Shown here piece after piece: positions 35,545 through 44,739 of a DNA stretch of 64,000 nucleotides. A program made the position numbers and the translations under genes. This DNA is from an uncultured Schlesneria sp. GTDB lineage: Bacteria > Planctomycetota > Planctomycetia > Planctomycetales > Planctomycetaceae. Under the pieces are notes generated by a model, which was given only the letters and a program-made list of their open reading frames with translations, was not told the DNA's origin and did no database searches. Location of the stretch: contig CAIOKO010000065.1 of NCBI GenBank assembly GCA_903858935.1, forward strand, positions 20,759 to 84,758, in the 5' to 3' direction. Numbering within the stretch: the stretch's first letter is position 1; the number at the start of each line of letters is the position of its first letter.

Positions 35545-38172
35545 ATGTTAGATTACGGGCGGTTGAGGACTGATCTGCTGGCACTCGCTGTCCTGGCGAT
35601 GGCAGTCTTCCTCGGACTGAGCCTCGTCAGTTATGACCCTGCTGATGCTCCCGCTCAAATCGTTTATCCAAATCATGTTCATCCATCAAACCTTTGCGGA
35701 ATTGCGGGGGCAGTGCTCGCACATCACCTGATCGTCGCGTTTGGTGCCGGGTCATACTTTCTTCTGCTGTCATTGATTGTATTTGACATTCGTCTGTTTG
35801 CCCGCGATGTCTATCACGATCCAATCACTCGCTTGTCCGGCATGGTGCTGATTTTGATTGCAGCCTGCGTCGGCGCACAATGGTTTCTTCCGATTCCACT
35901 CGCTGGAACATTGGTTGGGAATGGCGGATACGTCGGAGCCTGGGCTGGAATCCTGCTCGATCAACATTTTTCTCGCGTCGGTAGCTTGGTGTTGCTCGTC
36001 ACCGCGACAATTGCCGGTGTGTTGCTTACGGGCGAACAGCATCTGGTGAGAACCTCAATTGGTTTCTTATTGTTGCCAATCACCATGTGGAGCAAGCTTG
36101 CTTTTGGAAAGCGACCGGCAGTCAGTCTCCCGATCAGTGAATCTGATGCCGCTGATAAGCCTGACCGGTTGCCCGATGTCCCAAGTGAAAATAGCGAAAT
36201 TGAAGACCATGCAGACGATCCGGCGCCATCGCCGGATTCTCCCATTTCCAAAATTCGAATTAATGCGCCGCCAGACTTATCTGCTGCATCCAATACCCAA
36301 GTCGTTGTGAGCGACGGCAGTCTGTCCCCGGAAACGCTTGCAGCCATTGCAAGTATGATTTCACCATCAGCAGATGAACCGGAACTACTTCCCTCGAAAG
36401 CGGAACTGGATTCAGCACACGACGATGTAGAAACGGAATCCATAACCTTCCAACCTCGTAAGCGAGTAACTCGTTCCACGGCTGCGTCGCCTGAAGCAAT
36501 TTTGCCTGAAGGTTCGAGCGATGAGCAATTGGACGCCGCACCGAAGTCCTTTTTATTGTCACCTGGACGTTCGCCCATTCGTGTCAATCGTCCTGTTGGG
36601 ATGGATAACGTCCCGCATAACAGGGCAGAGTCCGCGCTGTCACCGGAATTTCGTGAGCCGCATCGTCTACCGGACACGTCGATTCTCGACGATGCTGAAG
36701 ATTTTCCGTACGAGACTCTAGCCGCTCGAGCACAGATTGCGGCAGCGACACTGGAAAAGACATTTCAAGAGTTCGGCCTGAACGTGAAAGTTGTCGAGAT
36801 TGATACCGGACCTGTGATCACTCAATTCGAATTGGAACTGGAAAAGGGTCTTCGTCTCTCAAAAATCACTTCGCTGGCAGACGACCTCGCAATTGGACTG
36901 CGTGTCTCCTCCGTTCGCGTCATCGCGCCTATTCCAGGCAAGAATACCGTTGGGGTCGAAGTCCCCAACGATGTTCGCGTGATGGTCCGGCTGAAGGAAC
37001 TGATTGATTCATGCCGCGCGGACATCGATAAAAAGGCAATCCCGATGTTTCTCGGAAAGGATGCAAGCGGCAAGCCACTTGTCGTTGACATGTGCAAGAT
37101 GCCCCATCTTTTGATCGCGGGCCGAACGGGGACCGGGAAAAGCGTTTGCCTGAATACATTGATTGTTTCGATGCTGATGACCCGCAGCCCGGAACAGGTC
37201 AAGATGCTGATGATCGACCCCAAGATGGTTGAACTGAGCCCCTACAGTCGCATTCCCCACCTGATGCATCCGGTGATCACCGACATGAAGAAAGCCGAAG
37301 CGGTCCTCGGTTGGGCCGTGGAAAAGATGGAAGAGCGATACCAGCTGCTTTCTGCGGTAGGAGTCCGTCATATCGACAGCTTCAACAAACTTGGGCGCGA
37401 AAAAGTCCTGGAGAAACTGGGGTTGGAAGCGGGGACGGAAGAAGCAACCACGATCCCCGAGACGATGCCGTACATCGTGATCATTGCCGACGAAATGGCC
37501 GACATGATGATGACATCGGGCAAAGACGTCGAAGGACATATCATCCGTTTGGCACAGAAATCCCGAGCTGTTGGAATTCATCTGGTCCTTGCCACTCAAA
37601 AACCGACCGTCGACGTCATTACAGGGTTAATTAAATCGAACTTGCCAGCGAGAATTTCATTTCAGGTCGCCAGTCGCATGGACAGTCGTGTTGTCCTGGA
37701 TGAGATGGGAGCAGATAAGTTGCTGGGAAAAGGAGACATGTTGTACATGGCTCCCGAAACGAGCGCCCTGCGACGTGCACAAGGAACTTACGTGAGCGAC
37801 GAAGAAGTGAACAAAGTCATTGAATTCTTCGCTGATCAGGAGCCACAGTACGACCAGGAACTTGTTCAGTTGAAGGCTGCCCCAGCCCAAGGTAAGGGGG
37901 GGAAAAGCAGCGGTACCTCTGAGCCTCGCGACCGGGACGATCTTTATGATCAGGCCGTTGAAGTCGTCATTCGCGAAGGCCGCGGTAGCGTTTCGTTATT
38001 GCAGCGGGCTTTAGGGGTTGGATACGGACGTGGCGCTCGAATGATCGACTGGATGGCCGAAGATGGGATTGTCGGCGGCTATAATGGGAGTCAGGCGAGA
38101 GAAGTTGTGATGTCGCTCGATGAATGGGATGATGTCAAAGAATCGCGAGAACTGTCTGTCGGTCGAAAATAG
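35545..38172 (+). CDS. ftsK: DNA translocase FtsK/SpoIIIE
   Basis: 875 residues from ATG 35545 (a GGGGGGAA site precedes it; a GTG 66 bases upstream is less likely). Four N-terminal membrane helices (to about residue 185) are followed by a disordered D/S/P-rich linker (about 200-390), the alpha-beta motor (about 395-770) with Walker A in GRTGTGKSVCLNTL and Walker B in YIVIIADEMADMMM, and the C-terminal winged-helix gamma domain (about 795-860; VEVVIREGRGSVSLLQRALG), which reads the chromosome's KOPS signals. It moves DNA at the closing septum. That planctomycetes, which lack FtsZ, retain it is well known. Confidence 0.94.
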   Translation: MLDYGRLRTDLLALAVLAMAVFLGLSLVSYDPADAPAQIVYPNHVHPSNLCGIAGAVLAHHLIVAFGAGSYFLLLSLIVFDIRLFARDVYHDPITRLSGMVLILIAACVGAQWFLPIPLAGTLVGNGGYVGAWAGILLDQHFSRVGSLVLLVTATIAGVLLTGEQHLVRTSIGFLLLPITMWSKLAFGKRPAVSLPISESDAADKPDRLPDVPSENSEIEDHADDPAPSPDSPISKIRINAPPDLSAASNTQVVVSDGSLSPETLAAIASMISPSADEPELLPSKAELDSAHDDVETESITFQPRKRVTRSTAASPEAILPEGSSDEQLDAAPKSFLLSPGRSPIRVNRPVGMDNVPHNRAESALSPEFREPHRLPDTSILDDAEDFPYETLAARAQIAAATLEKTFQEFGLNVKVVEIDTGPVITQFELELEKGLRLSKITSLADDLAIGLRVSSVRVIAPIPGKNTVGVEVPNDVRVMVRLKELIDSCRADIDKKAIPMFLGKDASGKPLVVDMCKMPHLLIAGRTGTGKSVCLNTLIVSMLMTRSPEQVKMLMIDPKMVELSPYSRIPHLMHPVITDMKKAEAVLGWAVEKMEERYQLLSAVGVRHIDSFNKLGREKVLEKLGLEAGTEEATTIPETMPYIVIIADEMADMMMTSGKDVEGHIIRLAQKSRAVGIHLVLATQKPTVDVITGLIKSNLPARISFQVASRMDSRVVLDEMGADKLLGKGDMLYMAPETSALRRAQGTYVSDEEVNKVIEFFADQEPQYDQELVQLKAAPAQGKGGKSSGTSEPRDRDDLYDQAVEVVIREGRGSVSLLQRALGVGYGRGARMIDWMAEDGIVGGYNGSQAREVVMSLDEWDDVKESRELSVGRK

Positions 38173-38359
38173 TCGCGAGATACCGCAGAATAGGAAATGC
38201 ATTGTTCCGCCAAGTTGCGTGCAGATGAAGCACGGAATGGCGAATGCTGCATGTTCCTGATGTGACTTATGTGTCCTGTCAGTCCAAATGGTCTCATAAG
38301 TCCCACTCGTCTGACGCGCTGACAACGCCAGGCGAGCCGCCTCCACCGAAAGACTTTGA

Positions 38360-39019
38360 ATGCGAATTATTGCTGGACAGTTTCGTCGAAGAACTTTATT
38401 AACCAATCCCGGCTTGACCACGCGCCCGATCATCGATCGAGCGAAGGTGATGCTGTTCGACCACATTCGGCATCGGCTTCCCGGCAGTAAAGTGCTCGAC
38501 ATCTATTCGGGGACAGGGACGCTTGGATTCGAATCGTTAAGTCGCGGAGCCGCCAGTGTCGTCTTCTGCGAGCAGGATCACCGAGCTCACGAGCTGCTGG
38601 TTAAAAACGTCGAAATGCTGAAAGTCGAAGACCGGACTTTGTGCTGGCGAGTCGACTGTCTGCGATGTTCGTTCAAAGCTCAAGGGGGCAACTGGTATCC
38701 CTACGACGTTATTTTTTTTGATCCCCCCTATGTCATGATCGAGAAGGATCTGCACCCGGGAAAGCTGTTATATCGATCACTCGATCGCCTGACTCGCCCT
38801 GAACTGACCAGCGATAATGCACTGCTTGTCGTCCGAACTCCAACGGATGCAAAGTTCATCATGCCGCTTGCCTGGGAGACCTCACAAGTCATCACCATCG
38901 CGAGTATGGATATTCACTTGATGCGAAAAAGGCTCGATCTGATCACGCCATCGGAAGCCGACGCCGCGGATCTAGAGAAAACTGATGACAGCGATCAGAC
39001 ACCGAAGAAATCAACCTGA
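38360..39019 (+). CDS. rsmD: 16S rRNA (guanine-N2) methyltransferase, RsmD family
   Basis: 219 residues. MRIIAGQFRRRTLLTNPGLT with TRPIIDRAKVMLFDHI is the typical RsmD N-terminus, the SAM site is in LDIYSGTGTLGFESLSRGA, and the catalytic motif is IIFFDPPYVMIE (D-P-P-Y), modifying G966 of 16S rRNA. The C-terminal 20 residues are polar. It sits 187 bases behind ftsK, the neighbouring gap holding no other gene. Confidence 0.9.
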   Translation: MRIIAGQFRRRTLLTNPGLTTRPIIDRAKVMLFDHIRHRLPGSKVLDIYSGTGTLGFESLSRGAASVVFCEQDHRAHELLVKNVEMLKVEDRTLCWRVDCLRCSFKAQGGNWYPYDVIFFDPPYVMIEKDLHPGKLLYRSLDRLTRPELTSDNALLVVRTPTDAKFIMPLAWETSQVITIASMDIHLMRKRLDLITPSEADAADLEKTDDSDQTPKKST

Positions 39020-39049
39020 AGTCAGTCAGAGACATTAAAGACCGGGAAC

Positions 39050-39577
39050 ATGACTGAATTCCTGCCGGAAAACCAAGAACATCCCGCGACGATTCCGGCA
39101 GAATTGTTGTTACGCGACTGCGAGATCCGCCACGAACGACGAAGAGGGCCGGGGGGTCAGCATCGCAACAAGACCGAATCGGCTGTGGTCATTCGTCATA
39201 TCCCGACCGGGATCGAAGGTCAGGCGGCAGAACGACGCAGCCAGTTCGATAACCATCGCAACGCAGTGAAACGATTGCGCATGAATCTGGCGCTCGGTGT
39301 TCGATCGACTCATCTGGCAGAAGCCGCTCCAACACCACTATGGCAGTCGAGGTGTCATGGGAGTCGTATCGGCATTAATCCCGACCACGACGATTTCCCG
39401 GTGTTACTTGCAGAGGCACTTGATGTCCTATCTTCCCGACACGCTCATCTGCCGGGGACTGCCGAACAACTCGGATGTACAACCTCGCAAATCGTGAAGT
39501 TTTTGAAAAAGGAACCGCGAGCCTTTTTATGGCTGAATGACGAACGCCGTAAGCATGGTCTCGCGCCGCTCGACTGA
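39050..39577 (+). CDS. Peptide chain release factor-like protein with GGQ motif
   Basis: 175 residues. The RF-1 catalytic domain is present (LLRDCEIRHERRRGPGGQHR, then NKTESAVVIRHIPTGIEGQA), including the GGQ loop that triggers peptidyl-tRNA hydrolysis. The codon-reading domains of RF1/RF2 are absent, so like ArfB (YaeJ) or PrfH it may release stalled ribosomes. The C-terminal part (about 110-175; LPGTAEQLGCTTSQIVKFLK) looks like a helical DNA/RNA-binding segment rather than the basic tail of ArfB. It may rescue stalled ribosomes, and which of the rescue families it belongs to is open. Confidence 0.82.
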   Translation: MTEFLPENQEHPATIPAELLLRDCEIRHERRRGPGGQHRNKTESAVVIRHIPTGIEGQAAERRSQFDNHRNAVKRLRMNLALGVRSTHLAEAAPTPLWQSRCHGSRIGINPDHDDFPVLLAEALDVLSSRHAHLPGTAEQLGCTTSQIVKFLKKEPRAFLWLNDERRKHGLAPLD

Positions 39578-39597
39578 AACCTCTTTGCGAAACATAG

Positions 39598-41877
39598 TCA
39601 TTCGATGAACAGAAACGCGTTGGTATTCAGCATCGCGTGACAGAGATCTGCAAAAGCTTCGTCTTCAAGATTCGATGACGTTGTCGTCGTTTCAGAATTT
39701 ACTGCCGGTGAACCGGCAAGGATTTCCCGCTGTTCGGAAATAAACTTCAGTGCCGTTTGGATTTCGCGATCATTCGCGGAATGCCCAAAAATAATTTGCC
39801 ATGCTCTTTGAATTTTGACGGCAGGGTCAGCCGAAGTGGCCTCATCCTGTGCTCGAATCGCCAAATTAGCCGCCGCCTTCAAGATGATGCGATCGTTGAG
39901 CAGCATCAATGCCTGAGGTGCAATTGTCGTCTTCGTCCGGCAACCACATGACTCGTGCATATCGGGAAAATCAAATGCGGCCATCATCGGATACGGTAGA
40001 TTTCGTTTCGCAAACAGGTAAACCGAACGCCGGATCTGTTGAGCTGGCTCGCTGACTTTCCATTCGTAACTACTGAAATTGGGTGGCAATTCAGGCCTTG
40101 TTCCAGGTCCGTACATCGTATCGTTGAACTTTCCTGAAGCCATCAGCCATGCGTCGCGAATCCGTTCCGATGACAGCCTTTGCCGCATGAAGTGCGAATA
40201 GTCAGTCGTATTTGACTGCGATTCACTCATAGCGACTCCTTCAACGTGATCTTCATCCGAACGCTGTCGGTACGTGGCAGACGAGACAACTTGCCGATGC
40301 AGACGTTTTGAATGGAATCCTTCTCGAATAAATTCCGAGGTCAACCAATCGAGCAGTTCCGGTTGCGTTGGTGCTTGAGTCTGGGTGCCAAAGTCGTTCG
40401 CATTCGAAACCAAACCTTGGCCGAAGTGCCCCTGCCAGATTCGATTCACCCAGACTCGATGTGTCAGCGTATGATCGGCCGATGCCAGCCATCGCGCCAG
40501 TTCGGTACGACGTCCAGACGTCCGATTGCTGGGGGGCGTAAAGGATGGAGGATTTTGGGCCGGAGTGCTCCGCAATACGAATGGAAAGTGAGGTTCAAGT
40601 ACCTCGCGTGGTTTATCGTAGCTACCTGATTCCATCCGGTGAGTCAGCGGCGGAGTGCATGTCAACTCAACGACCGCCATGACACTGGCATCTTGTTTTG
40701 GCCGAGGTTGTCGTTTCCGAGCCTCTTCCATCAGTTTAATGACTTCTTCTCGCCGGATTTTCGCTGCGTCGTCGAGATGCTTTGGAATGTCGTCTTCCTT
40801 CACCCCCATCTGTCGCGCGCTCCAGAAGGCGAGTTGCCGCTGCATGGTCGTGCGGTCTTCGGCGCACGTGTCGAGTGCTTCCAGGACTTCGGGAGGGAAC
40901 TTCATGCGACGCTCTCCCTGCATTTTGACCCGGGCAGGTCGTTCCAGCAAATTCAATTCGCGGCGCAACTCCGCTGTTTCGTCGAGCCAAACCCGTTCGT
41001 CGCGGCGATACTCGACCAAATCCTCATGCGTTCCTACGGGGACTTTGTCTTCGAGAACAATTCCCGAAAAGAACGCTTGCAACTGGTAAAAGTCAGTTTG
41101 CAACAATGGATCAAATTTGTGATCGTGACATTGGGCACATCCGATCGACAATCCCAGAAATGCGGCACCAACGTTGCCCGTCAGATCATCAAGCGACATC
41201 TGCCGTGCCAGGAGAATATTCGAAGCATTGCTTTCATCAGGCCACATCCGACAGTAGCCCGTTGCAGCCAGCGATTCTGCATCATCAGGAAAAAGTTCAT
41301 CCCCGGCAAATTGATCAAGCACGAATCGATCAAACGGAAGGTCCCGGTTGTAAGCCCGAATCACGTAGTCGCGATACGTGTAAGCCGTCGGGCGAATCGG
41401 GTCCTCTTTAAATCCGGCCGTTTCTGCAAAACGGACAACATCGAGCCAGTTTCGACCCCAGGCTTCGCCATAATGCGGGTTACTCAGCAGCCGATCGACA
41501 ACCCGATCGAAGGAGTCGGGACTCGTGTCTGCGAGAAATTCAGCAACCTCTTCAGGAGTCGGAGGTAATCCAATCAAATCGAATGTGATTCGTCGTAACA
41601 GCGTGGTTCTATCGGCAGGCTTTGAAAGTCCCTTACCGTGCTTTTGAAGTTGATTGACGATGAAGGCGTCAACTGGATTCTGGAAAGCTTCAGCAGCATT
41701 CGATTCCATATTCGGGACAGAATGTCGAATCACAGGCTGAAATGCCCAATGTTCCGACTTTTGATTCGGCACTTGTTCAGACGCGCAAGCCGCTGAAGCT
41801 GCCATGAAACACATCGCCAACGCACAGCGGAAAGAAATGCCGACCTTCCGGGAAGGATTAGGAAACATTGAGAACAA
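39598..41877 (-). CDS. PSCyt2/PSD1 (DUF1549/DUF1553) secreted protein without PSCyt1
   Basis: 759 residues. A signal-like start (FRCALAMCFMAASAACASEQ, about 16-35) leads into DUF1549 (about 80-290; NPVDAFIVNQLQKHGKGLSK, FDRVVDRLLSNPHYGEAWGR) with one haem-type motif C247-x-x-C250-H251 (CAQCHDHKFDP), then DUF1553/PSD1 (about 465-745; TLTHRVWVNRIWQGHFGQGL). Unlike the protein at 2920 it has no N-terminal cytochrome domain and no NPCBM insert, so it carries one haem motif, not two. No DUF1501 partner is adjacent. Confidence 0.9.
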   Translation of the reverse strand: MFSMFPNPSRKVGISFRCALAMCFMAASAACASEQVPNQKSEHWAFQPVIRHSVPNMESNAAEAFQNPVDAFIVNQLQKHGKGLSKPADRTTLLRRITFDLIGLPPTPEEVAEFLADTSPDSFDRVVDRLLSNPHYGEAWGRNWLDVVRFAETAGFKEDPIRPTAYTYRDYVIRAYNRDLPFDRFVLDQFAGDELFPDDAESLAATGYCRMWPDESNASNILLARQMSLDDLTGNVGAAFLGLSIGCAQCHDHKFDPLLQTDFYQLQAFFSGIVLEDKVPVGTHEDLVEYRRDERVWLDETAELRRELNLLERPARVKMQGERRMKFPPEVLEALDTCAEDRTTMQRQLAFWSARQMGVKEDDIPKHLDDAAKIRREEVIKLMEEARKRQPRPKQDASVMAVVELTCTPPLTHRMESGSYDKPREVLEPHFPFVLRSTPAQNPPSFTPPSNRTSGRRTELARWLASADHTLTHRVWVNRIWQGHFGQGLVSNANDFGTQTQAPTQPELLDWLTSEFIREGFHSKRLHRQVVSSATYRQRSDEDHVEGVAMSESQSNTTDYSHFMRQRLSSERIRDAWLMASGKFNDTMYGPGTRPELPPNFSSYEWKVSEPAQQIRRSVYLFAKRNLPYPMMAAFDFPDMHESCGCRTKTTIAPQALMLLNDRIILKAAANLAIRAQDEATSADPAVKIQRAWQIIFGHSANDREIQTALKFISEQREILAGSPAVNSETTTTSSNLEDEAFADLCHAMLNTNAFLFIE

Positions 41878-42013
41878 TTCTCCCGACTGAAACGCGTGAC
41901 GATCTCACAAGAATCCATTCAGCACAGTACCTGTACAATACTTGAATATATCGGCTTATTCGCATATCGAAAACTGGTTTGTCACGAATTCCCAAAAAAT
42001 CAGGCGAACCTTC

Positions 42014-42029
42014 GGGAACGCGAGTTCCC
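42014..42029. repeat. Small palindrome GGGAAC-GCGA-GTTCCC
   Basis: A 6-bp perfect stem with tetraloop in the promoter-side gap between the divergent PSD1 and FAH-family genes. It could be an operator half-site pair; no regulator is assigned. Confidence 0.3.
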
Positions 42030-42217
42030 CTGTGCGAGGGAAATCGGACGATTTATGGGGATTTTGCCGATAACGCAGCCACAAAAACCACGATTGAATC
42101 GGAAATGATCCGTATCGTCAGCTCAGGCCACTCGAAAAGTATGGTCTCACGACCTGGTTTCGACTGAAACCAACCACACGATTCGAGAACAAGGAATCTG
42201 GCCTGTCTCTCAAGGGC

Positions 42218-42353
42218 AATGAGCCAGTCTCGCAACGCGAAAACCGCAAGTCCGGATCAAAACGCGAGAATATCGGGTGAAAGTCGAAACTTTGTAACAA
42301 ATGAATCAAAGTCACAACGCAAGAACAATGAGTCGAATTCACAACGCGAAAGC
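42218..42353 (+). repeat. Degenerate ~27-bp direct repeats (iteron-like)
   Basis: Three clear units share CAATGAGTC..A.TCACAACGCGAAA: 42218-42244, 42299-42325 and 42327-42353. A fourth, weaker AACGCGAGAA is at 42261. The CAACGCG cores sit at about 42233, 42260, 42315 and 42343, so spacing is one or two units of 27-28 bases. They end about 120 bases before the FAH-family start, in the 600-base gap 41878-42475, which holds no gene I can support. Confidence 0.55.
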
Positions 42354-42475
42354 GACTCCCCTATTCTCAACCCATGCTACGACGCGCACAAAGAATACTT
42401 GCGGTGGGGGGGTGGTTCTGCGATCTTTTGGTTGGTGGTATTTGTGTTGGGTCGATTAATGTTGGGGGAATTGTA

Positions 42476-43345
42476 ATGCGTCTTGCCAAGCTGCGTTTGG
42501 CCGATGGTTCGAATCGAGTTGCCGTGGTGGAAGACGACGGACAATTCCGATTGCTGGATCTGACACAGGTTGACCATGCCCGTAGGTTAATGGACGTGTT
42601 GAACTCTCCTGATCCGATTGGACTGGCTCGGTTCCTGACTGATTCCAAAGCTCCGTTGCTCGATCCGAGACTCGTAACGGTGGTTGCACCAATCGACCGA
42701 CAGGAAGTCTGGGCGGCAGGAGTGACTTACAAGCGAAGCCAGGTTGCCCGGATGCAGGAATCTGAGACGGGGGCCTCGCACTATGATCGAGTTTATACGG
42801 CCCCTCGCCCAGAAATCTTCTTTAAGGCGACGGCAAATCGAGTCTCCGGTCCAGGCGAACCACTGCGAGTTCGCGCCGACAGCAATTGGAGCGTTCCTGA
42901 ACCTGAACTTGCGCTGGTGATTTCTCCGGCCAGGAAACTTGTTGGATTTACCGTCGGAAACGACATGTCCGCACGTGACATCGAGGGAGAAAACCCGCTC
43001 TACCTTCCACAAGCGAAAGTATACAATGGTTGCTGCGGACTGGGACCATTCGTTTTGATCCCCGAAAAGCCAATCGATCGACCTGCGACGAAAATTCGCC
43101 TGTCAATCGAACGTCAGGGCACGGTTGTCTTCACCGGTGAAACCGACCTCAGCCAGATGAAACGTGAATTTGACGAGCTGGTCGATTGGCTGACGCGGGA
43201 AAATGATCTTGTGACCGGTGCGTTTTTGTTGACGGGTACCGGCATCGTTCCACCGGATAATTTCACACTCGTTAACGGCGATGTCTCGAGTATTGAAATC
43301 ACGGGGATCGGAACATTGACGAATCCGATTGTGAAGGCGGCCTGA
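42476..43345 (+). CDS. Fumarylacetoacetate hydrolase (FAH) family enzyme
   Basis: 289 residues from ATG 42476, chosen because GGGGGAA lies 5 bases upstream. A short N-terminal domain is followed by the FAH barrel with metal ligands in [11 protein letters not shown] (E-x-E), the following Asp in [20 protein letters not shown], and [14 protein letters not shown]. The family hydrolyses or decarboxylates carbon-carbon bonds in small dicarboxylic or sugar acids, for example 2-hydroxyhepta-2,4-diene-1,7-dioate isomerase or ureidoglycolate lyase. The [19 protein letters not shown] region ([19 protein letters not shown]) is frequent in sugar-acid members. Substrate not decided. Confidence 0.87.
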   Translation: MRLAKLRLADGSNRVAVVEDDGQFRLLDLTQVDHARRLMDVLNSPDPIGLARFLTDSKAPLLDPRLVTVVAPIDRQEVWAAGVTYKRSQVARMQESETGASHYDRVYTAPRPEIFFKATANRVSGPGEPLRVRADSNWSVPEPELALVISPARKLVGFTVGNDMSARDIEGENPLYLPQAKVYNGCCGLGPFVLIPEKPIDRPATKIRLSIERQGTVVFTGETDLSQMKREFDELVDWLTRENDLVTGAFLLTGTGIVPPDNFTLVNGDVSSIEITGIGTLTNPIVKAA

Positions 43346-43487
43346 ACTTCTCGATGGGCATCGCACGATTGACCCGGGTCGGAGGTATACGAACGGATTC
43401 CCCGATCGATTTGGTTGTTATGCACAGCCCCCATTTGAAAGAACGGTAAGATAGAGTTCAGCGTCAGCCTGAAAAAACGAATCTTGA

Positions 43488-44273
43488 ATGTCGGTTGCGA
43501 GAAGAATAATGTTATTGGTGGAATCAGATTCCGGAGTGACCAGACTGACCCTGAATCGACCGGAACGTCGAAATGCCCTTTCCGAGTCGATGCTGACAGA
43601 ACTTGGTGCTGTGCTGGATCGGATCGCTCATGACCAGACAACTCGTGTTGTGGTCCTTGCTGCGGCGGGTCCGGTTTTCTGTTCAGGACATGATCTGGGC
43701 GAAATGGTCGGTCGCTCCGAAGCCGAATACGCCTCATTGTTCGCTCGATGTTCGAGTGTCATGCAGAAAATCCGCAAGCTGCCTCAGCCAGTCATTGCAC
43801 GAGTCCATGGATTGGCAACCGCCGCTGGTTGCCAGTTGGTCGCCGCATGTGATCTGGCGGTCGCAGCCACGGAGGCTCGCTTTGCGACACCTGGCGTCAA
43901 GATCGGGCTGTTCTGCTCGACGCCGATGGTCCCTTTGGTACGCGCGGTTCCGTCAAAAGTCGCAATGGAAATGCTGCTGACCGGGATACCGATCACGGCC
44001 GAACGTGCGTTGGCAGTTGGTCTGGTCAATCGAGTCGTCGCCGCTGCCGAGCTTGACTCGACAATAAAAGAAATGACCGATGCAATCGTCGCCAGCAGTC
44101 CCATGACGATCACCCTGGGCAAACGTGCTTTCTACGATCAAATCTCGCTCGACGAGACGAGTGCATACGAACGCGCGACCTGCGTCATGACCGAGAACGC
44201 GATGAAACATGATGCCCAGGAAGGAATCTCGGCCTTCCTGCAGAAGCGGCCGGCGCAGTGGACAGGCGAATGA
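43488..44273 (+). CDS. Enoyl-CoA hydratase/isomerase family protein, ECHDC3-like
   Basis: 261 residues with a crotonase fold: [15 protein letters not shown], the first oxyanion-hole segment [15 protein letters not shown] and the second in [20 protein letters not shown]. The stretch [20 protein letters not shown] followed by [13 protein letters not shown] is the hallmark of the ECHDC3 group. At the two places where true hydratases have catalytic Glu (usually GGGCELA and PE-x-x-LG), this protein has Q and G, so classical hydratase activity is doubtful. Its stop overlaps the next gene start (ATGA). Confidence 0.82.
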   Translation: MSVARRIMLLVESDSGVTRLTLNRPERRNALSESMLTELGAVLDRIAHDQTTRVVVLAAAGPVFCSGHDLGEMVGRSEAEYASLFARCSSVMQKIRKLPQPVIARVHGLATAAGCQLVAACDLAVAATEARFATPGVKIGLFCSTPMVPLVRAVPSKVAMEMLLTGIPITAERALAVGLVNRVVAAAELDSTIKEMTDAIVASSPMTITLGKRAFYDQISLDETSAYERATCVMTENAMKHDAQEGISAFLQKRPAQWTGE

Positions 44274-44593
44274 CTGGGGCAAGCATGGAAACGACCAGGC
44301 GCAATGCTGTCGATCCGGACACCCGGTCAGAATCGCTGCCTCCTGGTTTCATCGTCTGGCTTTGGAAGCAGGCGCGTCGAGTCGTTGTCTTCGTCATTGG
44401 TTCCACCGTTTTGTTAATCGGTATTGCAATGGTTGTGCTACCTGGGCCGGCAGTCATCGTCATTCCCCTTGGGCTGGCAATTCTCGCGACGGAGTTTGTC
44501 TGGGCAAAAGACTGGTTGAGATATGCCAGGCGGCACCTCGAAAACTTAAGCTTACGCGCCGCAAAAGCACGACAACGCACAAAGGGTCCTTAA
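44270..44593 (+). CDS. PGPGW-family small membrane protein
   Basis: 107 residues from the ATG of the ATGA overlap with the crotonase gene. Two helices, [20 protein letters not shown] and [20 protein letters not shown], contain the [16 protein letters not shown] signature of the PGPGW transmembrane family, followed by [16 protein letters not shown]. The function of the family is not known. Translational coupling to the ECHDC3-like gene is likely. Confidence 0.8.
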   Translation: MTGASMETTRRNAVDPDTRSESLPPGFIVWLWKQARRVVVFVIGSTVLLIGIAMVVLPGPAVIVIPLGLAILATEFVWAKDWLRYARRHLENLSLRAAKARQRTKGP

Positions 44594-44739
44594 GGCGAGA
44601 TCGACTAAAAGTTGATCGCGAAGATTGTGCGGAACTCTGGTCTCTTGGAAACCGTCTCGAAATGGAACCCGTCAAGCGGTAGTTTTATTCCGGTAATCCG
44701 CATAAACTATCTGGCTGCCACGAACGCAACTCGTGGGAT

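Noticed and set aside
40639..41568. 309-codon open frame opposite the PSD1 gene
   Set aside because: It is wholly antisense to a well-supported DUF1549/DUF1553 protein and shows no family motif.
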